Part shown: in pieces, positions 1-5,890 of the stretch | Position numbering within the stretch: the stretch's first letter is position 1 | How the letters are laid out: each line of letters opens with the position of its first letter | NCBI GenBank assembly: GCA_019237355.1 | Contig: JAFAHH010000480.1 | Location: 1-12,718 of the forward strand | Reading direction: 5' to 3' | Source: Acetobacteraceae bacterium | Lineage (GTDB): Bacteria; Pseudomonadota; Alphaproteobacteria; Acetobacterales; Acetobacteraceae | Length of the DNA stretch: 12,718 nucleotides | Program-made: the position numbers and the translations under genes | Notes under the pieces: model-generated | Seen by the model: only the letters and a program-made list of their open reading frames with translations | Told to the model about the DNA's origin: nothing | The model's database searches: none

Positions 1-64
1 TCCATGAGCCGAGTACGGTCTCGGCCACACTCCGCCACCATCGTATCGATGAGTACAGAGTCTT

Positions 65-99
65 CTAGAGCGGTTTCCACTCAAGTGGAACCGCTCTAG
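65..99. repeat. Palindromic intergenic repeat, unit 1
   Basis: Near-perfect inverted repeat. The left arm CTAGAGCGGTTTCCACT (65-81) pairs with the right arm AGTGGAACCGCTCTAG (84-99), leaving one bulged T and a 2-nt CA centre. RNA from either strand would form a stem of about 16 bp. Palindromes with AGAGCGG...TTCCAC arms recur between genes in alphaproteobacteria, in the manner of REP elements; that comparison is from general knowledge. There is no T-run after the stem, so it is not a classic intrinsic terminator. Confidence 0.8.
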
Positions 100-109
100 C
101 TTTGTTTGC

Positions 110-166
110 GAGCAGATTCACGCGATGTGGATCGCCTTCGGCGATCCACGTGATCGCGATCTGCTC
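110..166. repeat. Palindromic intergenic repeat, unit 2
   Basis: A second inverted repeat, 10 nt after the first. The outer arms GAGCAGAT (110-117) and ATCTGCTC (159-166) and the inner arms GTGGATCGCC and GGCGATCCAC, closed by a TTC loop, make a two-part hairpin with an unpaired internal region. The element continues to CTCTAG at 164-169, matching the CTAGAG that opens unit 1 at 65, so both units may be halves of one mobile-like element (65-169). No transposase is nearby. It lies immediately upstream of the small gene at 244 and may affect its mRNA leader. Confidence 0.75.
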
Positions 167-243
167 TAGGTCGGATAGGATCCGAAACTCGGGCAGTTTC
201 GGGCCGTTGTGGCCTTTCATTTGCTCGCATAAAGGGTAAGCCG

Positions 244-426
244 ATGTCCTCGCACCCACCTCCAGTTCCCCCAGAACAGCGCAGCCCAAAAGCGCCAGAT
301 GCTCAGTCCAAGACCGGGCAGGGTGAGCAGGCTCGCTCGGGCCCCAATCGCAACACCGCCGAGCAAGGGCGCCAAGGCAATATCCACCAGAACACGACCA
401 ATAAGGGCTTTCAGCAGGACCGTTGA
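244..426 (+). CDS. Small Pro-rich hydrophilic protein (60 aa)
   Basis: A 60-residue, highly charged and polar protein, MSSHPPPVPPEQRSPK at the start and NTTNKGFQQDR at the end, with no hydrophobic stretch and so probably cytosolic and disordered. An AAGGGTAAG element sits just before the ATG. Tiny proteins with an 'HPPPVPP.nRSPK' head and a 'Q.NT.NqGyQQDR' tail are, as far as I recall, conserved hypotheticals in many alphaproteobacteria, which supports a real gene despite its size. The function is unknown. The next small gene starts 2 nt after its stop, so the two are probably co-transcribed. A shadow frame on the other strand has no comparable composition or family resemblance. Confidence 0.75.
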   Translation: MSSHPPPVPPEQRSPKAPDAQSKTGQGEQARSGPNRNTAEQGRQGNIHQNTTNKGFQQDR

Positions 427-428
427 TC

Positions 429-653
429 ATGGCCCGTCCGCATTCCGATACCGACCGCTTCGGCGGACCCGGTAGCAGCCACCAGGATCGCGAGCACCCG
501 GGCAAAAATCACCAGCCCACAGGCCACAAGCACCCGCATCCGGGCTCCGATAGGCATCCCGGGGAGCCCACGAACCCGGATCGGAGCGAGGTGTCAGGCG
601 GGGGCGGAGAGCAGGATAAGCATCACACGCACAACCCCTCCGTGAAATCGTGA
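429..653 (+). CDS. Small His/Gly-rich hydrophilic protein (74 aa)
   Basis: Encodes about 74 residues beginning MARPHSDTDRFGGPG, rich in His, Gly, Pro, Asp and Ser with no hydrophobic core; expected to be soluble and disordered. The ATG at 429 is preferred over an in-frame TTG at 423, because AGGA at 416-419 gives a 9-nt spacing to the ATG but only about 3 nt to the TTG. It follows the 60-aa gene with a 2-nt gap. Its dozen histidines (GHKHPHPG, DKHHTH) could bind metal, but that is inference; no family is recognised. Low sequence complexity leaves some chance that the frame is not translated. Confidence 0.55.
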   Translation: MARPHSDTDRFGGPGSSHQDREHPGKNHQPTGHKHPHPGSDRHPGEPTNPDRSEVSGGGGEQDKHHTHNPSVKS

Positions 654-791
654 GGGAGCGAGCGAGCGCTTACGCACGACCCGAAGTATTACGACGATTT
701 GACGGTCCCAACCGGAGTTTCCCGCGGGTCGTTAATGGTTTCTGCCCTGGGCACGGATAGATTGCGGTCGTTCACAATTTAGAGAGCAGCC

Positions 792-2072
792 GTGACCCCT
801 TCGTGCGCGGGCTCACCCGTGGGTTTGTCGCCCACTGGGAAGAGTGCAGCCATGCCCTATGAGCCCGGAGTTTTCTGGGCCGCTAACGTGACCTGCCCGG
901 GCCAGCCGGAAGGCCTGCTCTCTCCTCCAGAGAAAAGGATGGAGGCGCTCGGCCGCATGACGGCCGGGCTGGTGCATGACTTCAAGAACCTGCTTCAGGT
1001 TCTCACTGGAAGTCTCGAGGTGCTTCTCGAGCAGGTTGCTGATCCCGTCGCGAAACAGATTGCTGCCACGGCGTTGCGGGCGACTGAGAGGGGAAAGGAC
1101 ATCACCCGCCGGCTGCTGGCGGCCTCACGTGAACCGTTACTTTACCCCGTCGCCTTTGACTGCGCTGCACTCGTTCAGGATATGGGAGGGTTGCTCGCGT
1201 GCAGTCTCGGGCCCCAGATAAGCACGCGGATTTCTGCGGATCCTGATCTTCCGCCCGCCTATGCCGATCCGGCCCTGCTCACGCAGTGCGTGCTTAATCT
1301 CGCCCTAAATGCGCGCGACGCGATGCCAAAAGGGGGCGAAATTACGGTTCGCGCGCACGCGGGTGACCGGGAGCCGCCGTGTTTAGCCCACGACTCAAAA
1401 TCAAACCGACCTAGTGGCTACGTCGTGGTGAGTGTGGCCGATAATGGTAGCGGGATCGACCCCGCTATTCTGCCACGAGTGCTTGATCCTTTTTTCACGA
1501 CCAAGCCTTTGGGAGAGGGAACGGGTCTGGGCCTTGCGATGGTCCATGAATTCGCTTGCCATTCGAATGGATATCTGCGGATCGAGAGCGCCCCGGGGCA
1601 AGGCACGACTGTCGAAATTTGGCTGCCGGCCGCTTCGGTGTCGCCGAACGCCGTGATCACGCGCGCGACGCCCGAAGCTGAGGCCGGGTCTTCGGGCCGT
1701 ATCCTTGTTGTTGACGACGAGCCTGATGTCCGCAGCGTTGCCTCGGTCTTCTTGGGCCGTGCCGGATTCTCGGTTAGGGAGGCGGCGAGCGCAGAAGAGG
1801 CCTTGGAAATAATCCAAGCTGGCGAGGCGTTCGATGCCGTTGTCACGGATCATGCCATGCCGGAGATGAGCGGAGCCGCGCTCCTGGGCCTCATACGCGA
1901 GCTTCGGCCGGGCTTGCGCGGACTAATCATTACCGGCTACGCTGGCGACCCCAGCATTGCGACGTCTTCCGTAACGAACGACATGCTTGTTTTGCCAAAG
2001 CCATTCCAACGGGATGAGCTGATCGGTCGGGTTAAGGAACTTATCACCGGGCGTGAAAATCCAAGCGCTTGA
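792..2072 (+). CDS. Hybrid sensor histidine kinase with C-terminal receiver
   Basis: A 426-aa two-component protein if started at GTG 792. Domains in order: a phospho-acceptor helix with H62 in the GLVHDFKNLL motif; a HATPase_c domain with N box around N173 (NLALNARDAM), G1 box DNGSGID (217-223), F box PFFTTK (233-238) and G2 box GEGTGLGLAM (241-250); a linker; and a receiver from about 303 with acidic residues D308/D309, phospho-acceptor D353 (VTDHAMP), T381 and K403. No PAS, GAF, HAMP or transmembrane segment precedes the H box, so it is predicted cytosolic with no recognisable input domain. No response regulator or output gene is adjacent. Start is uncertain: ATG 852 has GGGAAGAG in front of it and ATG 939 sits just ahead of the H box. 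Phosphotransfer to a separate regulator is likely but the partner is not visible. Confidence 0.92.
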   Translation: MTPSCAGSPVGLSPTGKSAAMPYEPGVFWAANVTCPGQPEGLLSPPEKRMEALGRMTAGLVHDFKNLLQVLTGSLEVLLEQVADPVAKQIAATALRATERGKDITRRLLAASREPLLYPVAFDCAALVQDMGGLLACSLGPQISTRISADPDLPPAYADPALLTQCVLNLALNARDAMPKGGEITVRAHAGDREPPCLAHDSKSNRPSGYVVVSVADNGSGIDPAILPRVLDPFFTTKPLGEGTGLGLAMVHEFACHSNGYLRIESAPGQGTTVEIWLPAASVSPNAVITRATPEAEAGSSGRILVVDDEPDVRSVASVFLGRAGFSVREAASAEEALEIIQAGEAFDAVVTDHAMPEMSGAALLGLIRELRPGLRGLIITGYAGDPSIATSSVTNDMLVLPKPFQRDELIGRVKELITGRENPSA

Positions 2073-2250
2073 GAAACTCGCGGGGAGGCCTGAATCGCGC
2101 TTTCTTTGCGATGAGGTCCGTCGTGCTGCGATTCTATTGCCGGCAATCAAAGTCGCAATCCGTTGCGATCCGGTTTGCAAACAATTTGGTTGAACTCTGC
2201 ATGCCAGCGATCTACGCTAACCGGCAAGCAAGCAATAACATCAGGCTCAC

Positions 2251-2257
2251 GGAGGAA
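2251..2257 (+). promoter_or_regulatory. Strong Shine-Dalgarno fixing a GTG start
   Basis: GGAGGAA lies 4 nt before GTG 2262. It selects that GTG over the ATG at 2163 at the head of the same open frame. The GTG start also places a twin-arginine signal at the very N-terminus, which independently supports the choice. Confidence 0.7.
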
Positions 2258-2261
2258 CGCA

Positions 2262-3323
2262 GTGCCGGACTTTGCAGCACGGATCAGTCGTCGTCGTGCC
2301 CTGGGCGCCGCTGGCGGCCTCGCGACGCTTGCCGCGGCCCCGCAGTTGGCCAGCGCGGCCCCACTACGGCCGGCGCTCGTCAGGCCGGGGCAGGCTCGCG
2401 TGATGCCGATCGCTGATTCTCAATCGGGAACGACCGATCTGCCGGTCGACCAAATGTTGCAGATTTTGCCGGGTGAGTGGGAGGTAAACAAAGAGGGAAT
2501 CCTGGAGATCGACTTCGGACGAACCGATCTCGAGCCGGTCATCGGCGAATACAATGGGGTCACCTTCCAGTTTAAACCCTCATTTCACATCGGCACTGAG
2601 TTTTTCTTTCAATCGTTGGGAGGCGGTCGGGCAATCTTCAACGGCGCCATCGCTTGCCTGCCGAGCGAGCTCAACCCGGTCATCGATCAACTGCTGAATA
2701 ATCGCCTGGTTTTCCAGGCCGAGCACCAGCATTTCTTCGATCTGAACCCGATGCTATTCTTTATCCACGAACGTGCGGTCGGCGATCCGATCGCGATCGC
2801 GACGGCGTTGCGCAACACGCTGCAAAACGCGACGAAAACACCGATATCGGGCCCACCGATGCAAAAGCTGCACTCGGCCGACTGGGTAGACGTCGGCATG
2901 CTGGAATCGATCTTGAACGGCGACGCGTCCGTTTCGCCGTCAGACGGTGTGGTCATGGTTAATATCCCGCGGCGTAACAAGATCATTCTTGATGACATTA
3001 ATATCGACCCGACGCTGTACGTGCCGACCGCTGTGGACTTCGAGCAGATCCAGCCGTCATCGGGCTCGGCGACAGTTGCGGTATCGCCTGATTTCTCGAT
3101 GGTAGGAGACGAAATCAATCCGGTGATGCGTGTTATGCGGTCGTTGGACTGGAAGGTGCACTGCCTCTACAATCAGGAGACGGAGGAACGGCCCCAGCTC
3201 TTCTTCTCGCACCAGCTCAAGATCGGAAATGACCCTTACGCATTGGCCCGCGAGGTACGTGCTGCCCTCGATCAAACCAATTCCCAGGGAAGCCCTACTC
3301 CGCCGCCCCATAGTCAACGGTGA
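2262..3323 (+). CDS. Tat-exported DUF1259 (LppY/LpqO-like) protein
   Basis: A 353-aa protein from GTG 2262. Residues 1-33 look like a Tat signal: ISRRRALGAAGG followed by an Ala-rich hydrophobic run ending ASA, so export folded to the periplasm is expected. The mature part contains two related units, about 127-187 and 273-337, each with an E.NPV motif (SELNPV, DEINPV), a P..LFF.H motif (PMLFFIH, PQLFFSH) and a G-D/N-P-x-A-x-A-x-x-x-R...L helix. This two-copy layout matches the DUF1259 family known from mycobacterial lipoproteins LppY/LpqO, whose biochemical role is unknown to me. Unit 1 keeps EHQH at 154-157, while unit 2 has LYNQ in its place. The gene follows the kinase by 189 nt with its own strong ribosome site. 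Family assignment is fairly sure; function is not. Confidence 0.8.
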   Translation: MPDFAARISRRRALGAAGGLATLAAAPQLASAAPLRPALVRPGQARVMPIADSQSGTTDLPVDQMLQILPGEWEVNKEGILEIDFGRTDLEPVIGEYNGVTFQFKPSFHIGTEFFFQSLGGGRAIFNGAIACLPSELNPVIDQLLNNRLVFQAEHQHFFDLNPMLFFIHERAVGDPIAIATALRNTLQNATKTPISGPPMQKLHSADWVDVGMLESILNGDASVSPSDGVVMVNIPRRNKIILDDINIDPTLYVPTAVDFEQIQPSSGSATVAVSPDFSMVGDEINPVMRVMRSLDWKVHCLYNQETEERPQLFFSHQLKIGNDPYALAREVRAALDQTNSQGSPTPPPHSQR

Positions 3324-3340
3324 TTAGAGAGGGGTTGCTC

Positions 3341-3369
3341 ATGCTCACGGTTCTCGGAACCGGAGCCAT
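3341..3369 (+). terminator. Hairpin downstream of the DUF1259 gene (weak terminator candidate)
   Basis: The core GGTTC-TCG-GAACC (3349-3361) is extended by CTC/GAG and ATG/CAT pairs with small bulges, giving an imperfect stem 18 nt after the stop codon. No T-run follows, so Rho-independent termination is doubtful. It may instead protect the 3' end of the transcript. Confidence 0.3.
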
Positions 3370-3592
3370 ATGTCGCCACTCGCGGATCATCGCCAACACC
3401 GCTCGCCGCAGCGCCTCGGGCTTGCGCCGATTGCTGCGGCGACGCCAGCGCTTCGAGATTAGACCCGTCGCGACCTCGCGCCGACACGCCTCCAATAACC
3501 GGAACACCTGACGGCCCCGAGCCCCAGAACTGCGCGCGCCGGGTGGTTAGCCGTTTCTGTCCAGACTGTAGCGCCCAAGCCGCGTCAAGTCC

Positions 3593-3606
3593 CCCGCCCG
3601 GGCGGG
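3593..3606. repeat. Perfect 14-bp GC palindrome
   Basis: CCCGCCCGGGCGGG is a perfect palindrome in the non-coding stretch. It has no loop of its own and no flanking T-run, so its role, if any, is not evident. It could be a protein-binding site or chance in high-GC DNA. Confidence 0.4.
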
Positions 3607-3769
3607 AGTGTGAGGCGCTCGGCCTGATGGCGGCTCGTCCTCCTGCCGCGTTCAACTGGATCCTCGTCGCTCTCCCTCCGGACGCCCTTTGCCGGCGCAC
3701 GATGAGGCGCATAGAGGCGGGCATGAGAAAGGCGCCCCTTGGCGTTGAGGTTCTTCCAATCCTTAAAAT

Positions 3770-4120
3770 TCATGCCAGTGACACAGGAATAAAGCATCGC
3801 ACTTCCTTTGCTTTCCAAGTAACATGCACGCAAGCCACCGGGTGTCCCGTTGGGTTAGGCTCGTCCCTTTGAATAACCTGATCAGGAACTTCTAGCCATT
3901 CGCCTTTGTATTTCAATCTGTAATGACCACCTTTGATATCTAAATCCTGGATTTCGACTCTATAGCAGTCTTGCATGTGGCAGCAGGATATCCCGTGTTT
4001 GTCCTTCAAGCTAGCAAACCATTCGGCGTCTGGGTCGCTTCCTTTTTCGTGCGCAGAGGAGAAAACGGGTGACCCAGCTAGAGTACAGGCAAGGGCGGAA
4101 GAGAGTAGCAGTCTGTTCAT
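3770..4120 (-). CDS. Small secreted Cys-rich protein
   Basis: 116 aa. Residues 1-23 (MNRLLLSSALACTLAGSPVF...SSA) form a Sec signal peptide, probably cut before HEKGSD. The mature part has DAEWFASLKDKHGISCCHMQDC (C46, C47, C52), a YRLKYKGEWLEVPD stretch, then C97 and C109 (RCFIP). The order 'W...L....G.SCC...DC...W..VP....V.....RCF' resembles a family of short periplasmic proteins of unknown function common in rhizobia and Bradyrhizobium-like bacteria. Start ATG 4120 has AAAAGG about 7 nt upstream on its strand. Base composition is clearly lower in GC than its neighbours (3901-4020 counts to about 43% GC), suggesting recent transfer. No partner gene is adjacent. The gene call is firm and the function unknown. 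Confidence 0.8.
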   Translation of the reverse strand: MNRLLLSSALACTLAGSPVFSSAHEKGSDPDAEWFASLKDKHGISCCHMQDCYRVEIQDLDIKGGHYRLKYKGEWLEVPDQVIQRDEPNPTGHPVACVHVTWKAKEVRCFIPVSLA

Positions 4121-4511
4121 TTGTTACCTTTTAAGCTTTGGTATAGCGCAGGGAAATCACAAGAGCCTGAGCATTAACTCCTCGCCTGTGTATACAGTTC
4201 TCAAGCTTAACATTTGTGAAAACATGAGAAGGGGCCGACTAACTAGCTTAGCGGGCAGTCGCCCGCTTCAGACGCTTTGTCCCAGCGCCGGCGCGGTTTT
4301 CCGGCCGACATTATGCGATGCGCATTAGGTCGAGTGGGTGCAGATGCTGCAAATGCAGGAGTTCTAGCCCAAACGCAGCCGAGCGCAGGAGACCGCTAGC
4401 GAGGGCCAGCGCCTTCCCGGCTACAATTCTGTTGAACACCGTCCATCTCTCACTCAAAGTCATCCCACGCTCGCTCCTCGCGGGCCAGTGAAATAACTGG
4501 AAGGAACGAGA
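4121..4511. other. Intergenic region between divergent genes
   Basis: 391 bases between the start of the small secreted protein (minus) and the binding-protein gene (plus), so promoters for both should lie here. The part nearest the minus gene (about 4121-4240) is AT-richer. I could not pick a convincing -35/-10 pair. A strong hairpin lies at 4250-4267. Open frames here have no ribosome site or recognisable protein features. Confidence 0.45.
4250..4267. other. Strong short hairpin of unknown role
   Basis: AGCGGGC - agtc - GCCCGCT gives a perfect, almost all-GC 7-bp stem with a 4-nt loop. Only two T residues follow on the plus strand and no gene ends just before it on either strand, so a terminator role is not supported. 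It may be a relic of a lost gene or an element within a 5' leader. Confidence 0.5.
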
Positions 4512-5731
4512 ATGCAGGTAACCCGGCGGGGGCTGCTGCAAACGGCGGTGGCCAGCACGATTCCGGTCAGGCGGTTGGCTCGCGCCCAGGGTGCGGGGAA
4601 CGGTACGATTAAGATCGGGGTCCTGACCGATATGTCAGGCCCGTACCGGGATGTGACCGGCCCGACTTCGGCCGCCTGCGCGCAGCAAGCAATCGAAGAC
4701 TTCGGTTCCCATGGGTTCACCGTCGAACTACTGACCGGCGATCACCAGAACAAGCCCGACGTAGGGGCGAGCATCGCCCGCCAATGGTTCCACCAAAATG
4801 GGGTGGATATGATTACCGATGTGCCGACCTCGTCGGTCGCCCTCGCGGTCAACAACATCGCCAAAGAGAAGAACAAGGCTTATATCAACACCGGGGCTGG
4901 GACCGCTGACCTAACCGGCAAGAATTGCACCCCGGGTACGATCCACTGGGGTTACGATGTGTACATGAACGCCTCAACCGGCCGGGCGCTGTTCAAAGCC
5001 GGTGGCGATAGCTGGTATTTCATCACCGCAGATTACGTGTACGGCCAGCAGCTTCAGCGTGATACCGCGGCGGTCGTCGCCAAGCTCGGCGGCAAGGTGC
5101 TGGGCAACGCCGTCTATCCGTTCCCAGGTACCACGGATTTTTCCTCATTCCTTGTGCAAGCCCAGTCGAGCGGCGCGAAAGTGCTGGGCCTCGCGAATGC
5201 TGGACAGGATGCCGTCAATTGCGTCAAGCAGGCGAAAGAATTCGGCCTAACACGAACGGTATCCAAATCGCCGCCTTGGTGTGCGGCGTGGCCGTGGTGC
5301 ACGGGCTCGGTTTGGAGGAAGCTCAAGGGCTGCGCCTGACGGAAAGTTTCTACTGGGATCTCAACGACCGCACTCGCGCCTTCACCACGCGCGTTTTGCC
5401 CAAAACCCCCGATAATTATCCGGGCACGACCCAGGCGGCGTCCTACGCGGGCACCTTGCACTATTTGAAATCGGTCGCGGCGCTTGGCCTAGATCGGGCG
5501 CGCGATGGAGCGGCGGTGGTCGCCCACATGAAATTGGGCCTGGCCGACGATGATGCCTTCGGTAAGACCATGATACGAGCTGATGGCCGAGCCATGGTGA
5601 CGCCGTACTTGTTCGAAGTAAAAACGCCGTCCGAGAGCCGGGGAGAGTGGGACCTTTATAAGCTCGTCGCCAGCACGTCACCCGAGGACGCGGCGCCGCC
5701 GGTGACCGATTGCCCGCTGGTGCGTGCCTAG
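4512..5731 (+). pseudogene. ABC-type branched-chain amino acid substrate-binding protein, frameshifted
   Basis: A periplasmic binding protein of the leucine/amide-type family (Peripla_BP_6) split over two frames. The first part, 4512 to about 5250, begins with a Tat-like leader (MQVTRRGLLQTAVAST) and continues KIGVLTDMSGPYRDV, then VYGQQLQRDTAAVVAKLGGK and VKQAKEFGL. The sense then continues in the frame of 5219-5731: NGIQIAALVCGVAVVHGLGL, SFYWDLNDRTRAF, KTPSESRGEWDLYKLV and a final CPLVRA. The switch lies between 5247 and 5255 and equals one missing base (or two extra). Restoring one base gives about 406 aa, the usual family length, so the rest is well preserved: either the mutation is recent or it is a sequencing/assembly error. 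AAGGA at 4501-4505 is a good ribosome site. No ABC permease or ATPase genes flank it, so it would have to work with a transporter encoded elsewhere. As sequenced, the product would stop at 5339 without its C-terminal lobe. Confidence 0.9.
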
Positions 5732-5779
5732 AGGCCGTGCCGCTTCCAGAGCAGCGCTGTAAGCAAATAATCCGAGGAA

Positions 5780-5828
5780 AGGCGCAGAAGACGCCTCCTG
5801 AAAATGCTCGTCTGGCTTCATGAGCATT
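5780..5828 (+). other. Two small hairpins between binding-protein and MFS genes
   Basis: AGGCG (5780-5784) pairs with CGCCT (5792-5796), with AGG/CCT pairing beyond an internal AA. Further on, AATGCTC (5803-5809) pairs with GAGCATT (5822-5828). Neither is followed by a T-run. They could mark the end of the upstream transcript or structure the leader of the MFS gene. Confidence 0.3.
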
Positions 5829-5880
5829 GCCAAAATGTCGAACTGGGCATGTAGTTCTAGGTGGACGCGAGCGGCAGCAG

Positions 5881-5888
5881 GGAGGAGG
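5881..5888 (+). promoter_or_regulatory. Shine-Dalgarno fixing the MFS start
   Basis: GGAGGAGG lies directly upstream of ATG 5891. It favours that ATG over the in-frame GTG at 5861, which has no comparable site and would place this purine tract inside the coding region. Confidence 0.7.
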
Positions 5889-5890
5889 CG

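Larger units (their letters stand above)
3324..3769. other. Non-coding stretch, no supportable gene
   Basis: 446 bases between the DUF1259 gene and the stop of the minus-strand gene at 3770. Open frames exist on both strands, but all are Arg/Ala/Ser-rich, as expected for antisense frames in GC-rich DNA, and none shows a domain, a signal peptide or a good ribosome site. It contains an imperfect hairpin at 3341-3369 and a perfect 14-bp palindrome at 3593-3606. A decayed gene or insertion remnant is possible, but I could not recognise one. Confidence 0.5.

Noticed and set aside
184..208. GAAAC-16 nt-CGTT resembling an EcfG general-stress promoter upstream of the small gene pair
   Set aside because: The -35 box differs from GGAAC at one position, and such short matches occur by chance; worth testing only if the genes prove stress-induced.
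65..505. 146-aa open frame on the minus strand at the left end
   Set aside because: It runs through the palindromic repeats and antisense to both small genes, has no ribosome site, and its Trp/Arg/Cys-rich composition is typical of an antisense shadow.
2163..2261. N-terminal 33-codon extension of the DUF1259 gene
   Set aside because: GGAGGAA at 2251-2257 and the Tat signal immediately after GTG 2262 show that translation starts later.
3314..3872. Several overlapping open frames on both strands in the gap after DUF1259
   Set aside because: Arg/Ala/Ser-rich, with no domains or ribosome sites and no transposase motif; I see no protein worth calling.
5240..5262. Programmed ribosomal frameshift in the binding-protein gene
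   Set aside because: No slippery heptamer or obvious downstream stimulatory stem is visible, and this protein family is not known for recoding; mutation or sequence error is simpler.
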